From assembly GCA_015058265.1 (NCBI GenBank), contig SVCR01000084.1, positions 1 through 7,082 of the forward strand: a DNA stretch of 7,082 nucleotides. Reading direction: 5' to 3'. Origin of the DNA: Clostridiales bacterium (lineage in GTDB: Bacteria; Bacillota_A; Clostridia; Peptostreptococcales; Anaerovoracaceae). Made by a program: the position numbers and the translations under genes. Shown piece by piece: positions 1 through 5,937 of the stretch. Within the stretch, counting starts at the first letter, position 1, and every line of letters begins with the position of its first letter. The notes beneath the pieces were generated by a model. That model was not told the DNA's origin. It made no database searches and worked only from the letters and a program-made list of their open reading frames with translations.

Positions 1-1810
1 CGATACCACAAGCCTGAGGTCCGCTGAAATTGTATTCAGCTCCGCCTTCACTCAGGTCTCTGCCTGTGATCATACAGTTTCTGAACATCGATGAAGCAAA
101 AGGTGTCGGCTTGACATGTCTGTGCGCATCGTCGATCACATCGATCATGGAGCACATCTGCTCAGTCCAATATGCGATCTGAGCGTCAAAGCTTTCAAGC
201 ACATCATCCATCGTTTCCGCATCAGACAGAGAACCTGTCTCCGGTCCCAGACTCTTTCCTGCGCCGGCACAGACTTTATATCTCGGGCACTGAGAACTGC
301 AATCGATGCATCTGCCGTTATTCAGTGACAGCTCCATCACTTTCATGAGATTCATGTAAGCAGCATCGTGGAATCCGTATTCCTTTCCGGCAAGATCCGG
401 CTCTACGCAGCCTACTACCTCGTAATCACGTGCATCTTCTAAAGACATTCCCTTCTTCTGCATAACAGCTATAGCAGTAGCATCATTGTAAAGCTTAGGA
501 TGTCCGTATCCGGCACGGATACATTCAACAGTCTTGACCTTGAGTTCATAAGGTGTTCCCTCATGCACGCGGACACAGAGCCATGGATCCATCATGCGCG
601 TATGTACCGATCCCTCAAGCAGCATGAATGTCAGATCGTTCGTCGCGTCATTTCCGTCGCGGTCAACGCCTCCGACGGTCAGGCTTTCTCCGCCCCATCC
701 TCTGCCGTTGCGGAACTTCGATGAAAGACGGTTCTTCAGCTTTGACGGATTACCGGACTTGATATATGCACACTCGATCAGTTCCTGGGCAAAATCCTTA
801 CTGATGACTCCATTATCGATATCATGTCTGTAATACGGATAAAGCCATTGATCCATCCTGCCGTATGAAATCGAATGTCCGTTGGATTCGATCTCCACTA
901 CAGTCGTTGCAAAGTACCATAGCTGCAGAGCCTGCCAGAAGCTCTCTGCCGGTCCTTTCTCGATCTGCCGCAGATTAGCCGCTATCTGTCTGAGCTCATC
1001 CCGGCGTGCAGAATCAGCCTCACTATCTGCCATCTCTTCTGCCAGAATGCCGTATCTCTTTATAAACGTCTGTGCTGAGCGTATCTCAGATATTACTGCA
1101 TTATAGAACTCACTGCGTTCCCTGTACTCCGGATCATCCGCGTTGAGCGACAATAGCCCTTCCTGCGCTTCTCTGATCAGTCCATCAAAGCCGGTGCTCA
1201 GCAGATGCGCATAATCCAGAACATAATGCCCGATCCCTGCATCATGGTACAGGCTGGTAAGGAACACCTTCTTGCCCATCTCGCTTCCCTTAGCCTGTTC
1301 CTCTGAGATATTTCTGTTGACCTCTGCTGACACTGTACTGCCGCGCCAATACTGCAGTATCTCCATCAGCTCCACGCGGTCTTCTTCTGTGATGTAAAAC
1401 TGATCATGCGGGCGCTGGTCAAATGGATGGTTTTCAAGTTCATCCAGTATCCATTCCACAGAAAATTCAGGGTAGATCGGTGCAGCCTTGGCCGGCGCCG
1501 CGATCGTACCCACGATCAGCTCATCAGGGTATATCTCTATGTCCACATTGGTGAGAACATTCTGCAATGCATGCATGCACCTGATGATCTGAGAGCATCC
1601 CTCTGTCTTCCGGTAGCTCTCAGTCACAAGTCTGGCACGCTGGATATCAATATTGAATGGGGTGTCAAGAAAGGTTTTTCTCAGACTGTTCACCCTCGGA
1701 TAAGGCGAGAGATCGCCTCTTCCCTTCTTATATCCAAGTCCGTAAGACTTATCGAACGGTTCTGTTCCCAATGCATCAGTATGTATTTTCTTTCTTGCTG
1801 AATTATGCAT
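1..1810 (-). CDS. Glycyl radical enzyme, glycerol dehydratase/C-S or C-O lyase type (3' end outside window)
   Basis: This is a cytoplasmic, oxygen-sensitive glycyl radical eliminase. 603 residues are visible and family members run to about 780-850, so the C-terminal part with the glycyl-radical loop (RVxGY-like) lies beyond the left edge. The thiyl-radical motif GCVEP is present, with C468 and general base E470. HD at 481-482 puts D482 14 residues after the cysteine, as in Clostridium butyricum glycerol dehydratase (C433, D447). H195 in GIGHY, S315 in HSISYGRMDQ, and GGAEYNFSGPQ at 589-599 also match that family. Residues 501-514 carry an unusual CX2CX3CX5C insert. The start is ATG at 1810, with GGGAG at 1820-1824 nine bases upstream; an ATG at 1816 meets a stop after four codons. 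It lies 45 bases downstream of the alcohol dehydrogenase and is last in the visible operon. The family assignment is firm. The substrate is not: DHPS, isethionate or a diol are possible, and context favours a sulfonate. A radical SAM activase is required and is not visible. Confidence 0.93.
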   Translation of the reverse strand, partial: MHNSARKKIHTDALGTEPFDKSYGLGYKKGRGDLSPYPRVNSLRKTFLDTPFNIDIQRARLVTESYRKTEGCSQIIRCMHALQNVLTNVDIEIYPDELIVGTIAAPAKAAPIYPEFSVEWILDELENHPFDQRPHDQFYITEEDRVELMEILQYWRGSTVSAEVNRNISEEQAKGSEMGKKVFLTSLYHDAGIGHYVLDYAHLLSTGFDGLIREAQEGLLSLNADDPEYRERSEFYNAVISEIRSAQTFIKRYGILAEEMADSEADSARRDELRQIAANLRQIEKGPAESFWQALQLWYFATTVVEIESNGHSISYGRMDQWLYPYYRHDIDNGVISKDFAQELIECAYIKSGNPSKLKNRLSSKFRNGRGWGGESLTVGGVDRDGNDATNDLTFMLLEGSVHTRMMDPWLCVRVHEGTPYELKVKTVECIRAGYGHPKLYNDATAIAVMQKKGMSLEDARDYEVVGCVEPDLAGKEYGFHDAAYMNLMKVMELSLNNGRCIDCSSQCPRYKVCAGAGKSLGPETGSLSDAETMDDVLESFDAQIAYWTEQMCSMIDVIDDAHRHVKPTPFASSMFRNCMITGRDLSEGGAEYNFSGPQACGI

Positions 1811-1855
1811 TATTCATATCTCCCTGAATGGGACATCATTTATCTGATAATAATC

Positions 1856-2980
1856 TTAAAATGCTCTTTTATAGAGTTCACGCACTTCCGCCCTGTCCAT
1901 AGGATAATAAGCATTATCAACAAGGCGCTTCTGGTTGCGGAACACTGATTCCGTAAATTCTTCTATATCCTCTTCGGTCACACCGTGATCTCTCAGAGTC
2001 TTAGCAGGATAAAGACTGCTTTCTGCCGACGCAAGCGTGTTCAGAGCATCCTTCTCATCTCCGCCAAGGATCTCAGATATCATCATCCGAAGCTCCTTGA
2101 TGCGGCCTTCAGGTGCGTGCTCATTGTACATCTGGAGCGCGGCGTCAAAGAATATGTAATTAGCTGCGCCGTGAGTAACATGATACTTACCGCTCAGCGG
2201 ATATGAGACACCGTGAACGATCCCGCAGCCGGCAGTCAGGAATGCGATACCGGCATAAGTAGCTGCCGTAAGCATCTGATCTCCGTATTCCTTCCTCAGG
2301 TCTGCCCCCTCGTCATTCGCTTTTAACACCTGCAGTATCATCCTGATGGCTCCTACTGCAAACAGATCAGATGTCATTGTTGCACGATTAGGAGACAGGA
2401 AGCTCTCCACAGCGTGGATCAGCGCATCTATCAGGGATTCCGCCATCGGGCGCAAAGGGATCTCTTCGAGGAATTCAGGGATCAGCACCGCGGTATCCGC
2501 AATAAGTCTTTCATCAAGCAGCCCCATCTTAGTGTAGCTTCCGTCTTCTGTACGGACACTTGCCACTGAAGTCATTGTGACCTCAGATCCGGTCCCGCAG
2601 GTTGTAGGGATGCATACCAGCTGCTTTTCACGGATAATATCCTCACGGCGGAAGAACAGATCGTTAATGCTATGCGGTCTTGCAATAACAAAGAGCTTTG
2701 CGATATCGAGGATCGCTCCTCCTCCGATCGCTATAACGCGTTCATATGAATCATACGGAACGGCATCAAACATGCCCTTTATCATGTCTTCAGACGGTTC
2801 ACCTGTGCCGTAGTCATCCATTATGATACACACAGCATCAGGAAGGACAGGATCGATATAGCGCTCCTTGAGGTATGCTGTTGTTAATATCAGATCCTCC
2901 CTGCCGGTTCTGAACTCTTCTGTAAATTCTCTAAATCTGTCAAATTTATATATCTCTGGTTTTATCAGTATCTCTCTCAT
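1856..2980 (-). CDS. Iron-containing (group III) alcohol dehydrogenase, 4-hydroxybutyrate dehydrogenase-like
   Basis: This is a cytoplasmic NAD(P)H-dependent aldehyde/alcohol oxidoreductase of 374 residues, full length for the family. The nucleotide-binding motif GGGAILD is at 86-92 (Ala replaces the usual Ser), and IPTTCGTGSEVT is at 124-135. All four metal ligands of the iron-type fold are in place: D185, H189, H256 and H270, in the contexts IDALIHAVES, GIVHGVSYP and HVTHGAAN. From memory, the N-terminus (YKFD, then EF, ILT and YGTGEPSEDMI) and the C-terminal region closely follow C. kluyveri 4-hydroxybutyrate dehydrogenase (371 residues), which reduces succinic semialdehyde. The ATG at 2980 has AGAAGGG at 2988-2994 seven bases upstream, 26 bases after the ATPase stop. 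Lying between the transporter and the glycyl radical enzyme, it most likely reduces the aldehyde made by that enzyme and regenerates NAD+. 3-Sulfopropionaldehyde is a close structural analogue of succinic semialdehyde; sulfoacetaldehyde or acetaldehyde are alternatives. The family is certain and the substrate inferred. Confidence 0.93.
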   Translation of the reverse strand: MREILIKPEIYKFDRFREFTEEFRTGREDLILTTAYLKERYIDPVLPDAVCIIMDDYGTGEPSEDMIKGMFDAVPYDSYERVIAIGGGAILDIAKLFVIARPHSINDLFFRREDIIREKQLVCIPTTCGTGSEVTMTSVASVRTEDGSYTKMGLLDERLIADTAVLIPEFLEEIPLRPMAESLIDALIHAVESFLSPNRATMTSDLFAVGAIRMILQVLKANDEGADLRKEYGDQMLTAATYAGIAFLTAGCGIVHGVSYPLSGKYHVTHGAANYIFFDAALQMYNEHAPEGRIKELRMMISEILGGDEKDALNTLASAESSLYPAKTLRDHGVTEEDIEEFTESVFRNQKRLVDNAYYPMDRAEVRELYKRAF

Positions 2981-3006
2981 GGGTATGCCCTTCTGTATTG
3001 CTCCTG

Positions 3007-3783
3007 TCAGGATCTGATCATATGCAATATCTCTCTGCGAAGCTCCAGATATTCACTGGTGTAGCGGAAGTCTTCTTCGCTGTCCTCAGCATTGTTGGTG
3101 AAGTCTACGTCGAACTCCTTGACTATGCGTCCCGGCAGAGCAGACATAGCAACCACTCTGGTCGCAAGAGAAAGAGCCTCATCTACGTCATGCGTGATCA
3201 TGACAGCCGAGCACCTGGTGCTCTTCCATACCTTACGCAGCAGGTCCTGCATCGTAGTTCTGGTGAAAGCGTCAAGCGCGCCAAAAGGCTCATCCAGCAG
3301 GATCAATACCGGATCATTGACCAGAGCTCTTGCCAGCGCAGCTCTCTGGCGCATTCCGCCTGAAAGCTCATAAGGCTTGGAGTGTGCGAACTTTTCCAAC
3401 CCCACTAATTCGATATATTCTTTGACTCTACGGTCCGTTTCTTCTGATTTGATACCGCGGACATTAGGTCCGAAGGCTATATTGTCATGTACATCCATCC
3501 ATGGGTACAACGTAGGCTGCTGGAATACTACAGCGCGCTTAGGGTCCACGCCCGTTACCGGCTCTCCCAGCATCGTAACAGTTCCTTCACTTGCCTCAAG
3601 AAGCCCGCCCATCACATTGAGGAGCGTGCTCTTGCCGCAGCCCGACGGGCCAAGTATACATACAAAATCTCCGTCGTAAATATCAAGCGAAACATGATCA
3701 AGTGCCAATGTCTCGTTAGAGTCATTGGCACCCTGATAACTTACACTCAGAGATCGGATCGACATTATCGTCTTTTCACTCAT
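3007..3783 (-). CDS. tauB: ABC transporter ATP-binding protein, taurine/sulfonate (TauB/SsuB) type
   Basis: This is the cytoplasmic ATPase of an importer of the nitrate/taurine/sulfonate family. With the start chosen here it has 258 residues; E. coli TauB has about 255. It shows Walker A GPSGCGKST (45-53), a Q-loop FQQPTLYPW (Q88/Q89), the signature LSGGMRQR (140-147), Walker B VLILLDEP (D164, E165) followed by FGALDAFTR, and the switch histidine in MITHDVDEA (H208), so it should be active. An in-frame TTG at 3807 would extend it by eight residues and overlap the preceding gene. I prefer ATG at 3783: it follows the tandem TAA stops of the binding-protein gene closely and has GAGGA 11 bases upstream. 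Its partners are the adjacent binding protein and the permease, which is the first gene of the operon. Sulfonate specificity is inferred from those two partners, because the ATPase alone does not separate taurine, alkanesulfonate and nitrate systems. Confidence 0.93.
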   Translation of the reverse strand: MSEKTIMSIRSLSVSYQGANDSNETLALDHVSLDIYDGDFVCILGPSGCGKSTLLNVMGGLLEASEGTVTMLGEPVTGVDPKRAVVFQQPTLYPWMDVHDNIAFGPNVRGIKSEETDRRVKEYIELVGLEKFAHSKPYELSGGMRQRAALARALVNDPVLILLDEPFGALDAFTRTTMQDLLRKVWKSTRCSAVMITHDVDEALSLATRVVAMSALPGRIVKEFDVDFTNNAEDSEEDFRYTSEYLELRREILHMIRS

Positions 3784-3790
3784 CTTCTTA

Positions 3791-4855
3791 TTATTCCTCT
3801 TCTTCAAGTTCCTTTATTGCTTGCTCCAGATAACTGGTATCGATCTTGCTCTTAAAGAACTCGACATCTTTAGCGTCATCTATCTGTCCGTTCTGCTGCA
3901 GGAAGCTTGCAACGTTGAAAAGATTCTGTGCTGCATTGTCGCTTCCGAAGCAGTCATCGCTCATCTGCTCTTCCAGCGTCGGATAGATATCACTCATCTG
4001 CTCCTTTACTACATCCTCTTCAAGCTCAAGTCTGTCTGCTGCCATCTTGATCGCAGTGTCCTGATCTTCTTTGTACTGTACAGCACCCTTCTGAACGGCC
4101 TTGAGGAACTTGACGACCTGATCCGGATTCTCTTCCGCATACTTTGTTCTCACTACATAGAAGTTGTATGTGGAATGTCCTTTTTCAGCGAGATCCTTTA
4201 CTGTCAGCAGGACCTTTCCGCCGTTGTTTTTCAGATTGATCAGTGTAGGATTCCATGTATATGCTACATCGATGTCTCCTCTCATCCATGCAGCGTTGAT
4301 AGCATCAGGCTGCATATCGACGAGTTCGATGTCATCTGCAGTCATTCCCTCATCCTCGAGTGCGCAGAGGAGTCCGTAATGTCCGGATGATGCCAGAGTC
4401 ACTCCTACTTTTTTGCCCTTAAGATCTTTGACGGATTCGATCCCGGCGTCTTCCCTGACGACCAGACCTTCTGTTCCCTGGATACGTGTAGCTATGTAGA
4501 TAACTTTGAAATCCACACCGCTCGTCAAAGCTGTGGCTACAGGGCAGATACCGTATGCTCCGCCAAAGTCAGCGCTGTCCGCCTTAAGAGCGTTGTTGAT
4601 ATCTCTTCCCGAAGCGAAGTTCTCTACAGATATCCCATCGCCCATATACTCTTCAAAATATCCGCCGGCCTTAGAAACGGTACATGTATCCGAAAGGTCC
4701 TGTGTGGCAAATATCGCCGGTGTTCCGGAAGCAGCTTCAGATGTTTCCTCACCTGCATCAGCAGCTTCTTCACTTCCGCTGTTCCCTCCACATGCTGCCA
4801 TTACTACGATCAGCATAAGAGCTAATAGAATAGTCATCAGTTTCTTGATTTTCAT
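3791..4855 (-). CDS. tauA: TauA-like taurine/sulfonate ABC transporter substrate-binding lipoprotein
   Basis: This is the extracytoplasmic binding protein of the importer, 354 residues. Lys residues at 2, 4 and 5 are followed by a hydrophobic segment and the lipobox MAAC, so C22 is the predicted lipidated residue, followed by a Gly/Ser/Glu/Ala-rich linker to about residue 44. The mature domain is a type II periplasmic-binding fold of the NMT1/TauA family. From memory it tracks E. coli TauA well: FASGRDINNAL (80-90), SSGHYGLLCALEDEG (156-170), then LVDMQPDAINAAW, RGDIDVAYTWNP (192-203) and YVVRTKYAEENP. The E. coli counterparts are TTHYSLLAAL, IVNLQPPAIIAAW and RGDIDGAYVW. The tail is very acidic (ELEEEE). 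The ATG at 4855 has AGAGGAGA at 4861-4868 six bases upstream, the strongest ribosome binding site in the window, as expected for an abundant binding protein. Taurine, isethionate, DHPS or a similar small sulfonate are plausible ligands; which one cannot be read from the sequence. Confidence 0.92.
   Translation of the reverse strand: MKIKKLMTILLALMLIVVMAACGGNSGSEEAADAGEETSEAASGTPAIFATQDLSDTCTVSKAGGYFEEYMGDGISVENFASGRDINNALKADSADFGGAYGICPVATALTSGVDFKVIYIATRIQGTEGLVVREDAGIESVKDLKGKKVGVTLASSGHYGLLCALEDEGMTADDIELVDMQPDAINAAWMRGDIDVAYTWNPTLINLKNNGGKVLLTVKDLAEKGHSTYNFYVVRTKYAEENPDQVVKFLKAVQKGAVQYKEDQDTAIKMAADRLELEEDVVKEQMSDIYPTLEEQMSDDCFGSDNAAQNLFNVASFLQQNGQIDDAKDVEFFKSKIDTSYLEQAIKELEEEE
3795..3799 (-). 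promoter_or_regulatory. Ribosome binding site that decides the ATPase start
   Basis: On the minus strand GAGGA lies inside the last codons of the binding-protein gene, 11 bases before ATG at 3783. It cannot serve the alternative TTG at 3807, which lies upstream of it, and so supports the shorter ATPase. The overlap with the upstream gene's end suggests translational coupling. Confidence 0.5.
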
Positions 4856-4909
4856 GTTTGTCTCCTCTTTGTTAATTCCCTTAGTTGATACCCTTTAATT
4901 ACTGATAGA

Positions 4910-4939
4910 TAGATTTGAACTTACATTGATATAAATCTA
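4910..4939 (-). repeat. Inverted repeat in the permease/binding-protein gap
   Basis: TAGATTT (4910-4916) and AAATCTA (4933-4939) are perfect 7-base inverted arms around a 16-base loop, in the 95-base A/T-rich gap between the permease stop and the binding-protein start. In the transcript it would form a weak, mostly A-U stem without a following U-run, so it does not look like a terminator. It may influence mRNA processing ahead of the highly translated binding-protein gene, or be chance. Confidence 0.3.
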
Positions 4940-4950
4940 CATATAACGGA

Positions 4951-5808
4951 TTAAATTTTGCCCTTCCACGGAACCAGCTTCTTCTCCGCAGTTCGAAGGA
5001 CATAGTCAAATACTATTCCTGTGATTCCCATCACTATTATGCCGGCGAAGATGATGTCGCTCCTCAGCCAGTTGCTGGCATCAAGAACGACCCAGCCGAT
5101 ACCGGATGATGCCGCTACCATTTCTGCCGCGACCAGAGTTGTATAGCCATGGCCGAATGCTGTACGGACTCCCGTGAATATATCAGGTGTCGTGTACGGA
5201 AGGATGACCTTGCGGAACATCTGGCTGTCATTGGCTCCCAGAGTAGCCGCTACGTTGACATATGCCTCAGGGATCTTTACTACAGAGGCGACACATGCGA
5301 CATATATTGCCGGGAAGCAAGCCAGATAAAGCAGCATGATCTTGGATCCATCACCGATCCCCAGCCACATCACGATCACAGTATAGTAAGCAAGCGGCGG
5401 CAGAGGACGAATGAACTCGATTATCGGCTCCATTGCAGCGCGGATCTTGCTGTTCATACCACTCAGGAGTCCCATCGGTATCGCCGTAACTACAGCCAGA
5501 ATAAACGCTGTGAACAGGCGGTAGAAACTGCCGCCCAGATGCTGGAGCAGAGTATTACCCTTATACCCCTCAGTTGACATGCTGAGGAGCGCTGCCCATA
5601 CCGAACCAATCGACGGAACGACCTTGGCCTCATCAAGCGCTCCTGAAACAGAAGCTATCACCCATATAAGAAGGATAAGTCCAACAGTAAGGCAGGAAAT
5701 CAGGAGACTTACGTTCCTTTTCTTCTGCTTGAGCCCTGCTGATTCACGTTCGTCTTTACCTTTAATAGTTGTTCTCGCTATTCTCATGCTTTTCAAAATG
5801 TATTCCAT
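4951..5808 (-). CDS. tauC: TauC-like taurine/sulfonate ABC transporter permease
   Basis: This is the membrane-spanning subunit of the sulfonate importer, 285 residues, and would form a homodimer with two ATPase subunits. A basic N-terminus precedes a first membrane segment at about 33-53. Further hydrophobic segments lie at about 99-117, 139-150, 157-176, 222-243 and 252-270. The EAA-type cytoplasmic loop that contacts the ATPase is AATLGANDSQMFRKVILP (187-204). From memory, PIIEFIRPLPPLAYY (128-142), WLGIGDGSKI (148-157), TLVAAEMVAAS and the C-terminal LVPWKGKI closely parallel E. coli TauC (PIIELYRPVPPLAW, WFGIGETSKI, LTPWHGE). The start is the least certain of the operon. The ATG at 5808 has only a weak GGGT-type ribosome binding site, and the Met at residue 8 is also possible. 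It is the first gene after the minus-strand promoter, and a 95-base A/T-rich gap separates it from the binding-protein gene. The gene order C-A-B differs from the E. coli order A-B-C. Confidence 0.92.
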   Translation of the reverse strand: MEYILKSMRIARTTIKGKDERESAGLKQKKRNVSLLISCLTVGLILLIWVIASVSGALDEAKVVPSIGSVWAALLSMSTEGYKGNTLLQHLGGSFYRLFTAFILAVVTAIPMGLLSGMNSKIRAAMEPIIEFIRPLPPLAYYTVIVMWLGIGDGSKIMLLYLACFPAIYVACVASVVKIPEAYVNVAATLGANDSQMFRKVILPYTTPDIFTGVRTAFGHGYTTLVAAEMVAASSGIGWVVLDASNWLRSDIIFAGIIVMGITGIVFDYVLRTAEKKLVPWKGKI

Positions 5809-5841
5809 GTCTATAACCCAAAACTTATATATACATAATTA

Positions 5842-5870
5842 TTTACAAATATCTTCGGGTATGATATATT
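5842..5870 (+). promoter_or_regulatory. Sigma-A-type promoter for the divergent aldehyde dehydrogenase gene
   Basis: TTTACA (5842-5847) is separated by 17 bases from TATATT (5865-5870), each five of six against the consensus. Transcription would start near 5877, about 60 bases before the ATG at 5938. Its -10 shares bases 5865-5866 with the -10 of the minus-strand promoter. The spacer is A/T-rich, so chance matches are more likely here than elsewhere. Confidence 0.5.
5849..5867. promoter_or_regulatory. Small inverted repeat over both -10 elements, possible operator
   Basis: ATATC (5849-5853) and GATAT (5863-5867) form a 5-base inverted repeat around a 9-base centre containing TTCGGG. It lies across both predicted promoter cores, where a repressor or activator could act on both directions. 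The arms are short and A/T-rich, so this could be chance. No regulator gene is in the window. Confidence 0.2.
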
Positions 5871-5889
5871 TTTTTCGTTCTAAAGTCAA
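5861..5889 (-). promoter_or_regulatory. Sigma-A-type promoter for the transporter/ADH/glycyl radical enzyme operon
   Basis: Read on the minus strand, TTGACT (5889-5884) is followed after exactly 17 bases by TATCAT (5866-5861). Each hexamer matches the consensus at five of six positions. An A-rich spacer fits the context. Transcription would start near 5854, leaving a leader of roughly 45 bases before the permease ATG at 5808. No other promoter of this quality was seen in the gaps between the minus-strand genes. Confidence 0.6.
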
Positions 5890-5937
5890 CCCTTTATCCA
5901 CATACATTTAGGAAAAAATTACCCGGAGTGATACAGT

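Noticed and set aside
1406..1801. 131-codon plus-strand open frame opposite the glycyl radical enzyme start
   Set aside because: It lies wholly within the N-terminal coding region of the glycyl radical enzyme on the other strand and resembles no family.
1802..1816. ATG at 1816, close to the ribosome binding site of the glycyl radical enzyme gene
   Set aside because: It reads only four codons before TAA. The ATG at 1810 opens the long frame with proper nine-base spacing.
3784..3807. TTG start at 3807 for the ATPase, giving an overlap with the binding-protein gene
   Set aside because: The eight added residues (mostly Lys, Arg and Asn) are the frame-shifted reading of the acidic tail. The ATG at 3783 is better placed after the tandem stops and has a usable ribosome binding site.
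3821..4390. 189-codon plus-strand open frame opposite the binding-protein gene
   Set aside because: It is antisense to a TauA-like gene with clear homology, signal peptide and ribosome binding site. Its own translation is Cys/Leu/Ile-rich with no recognisable domain.
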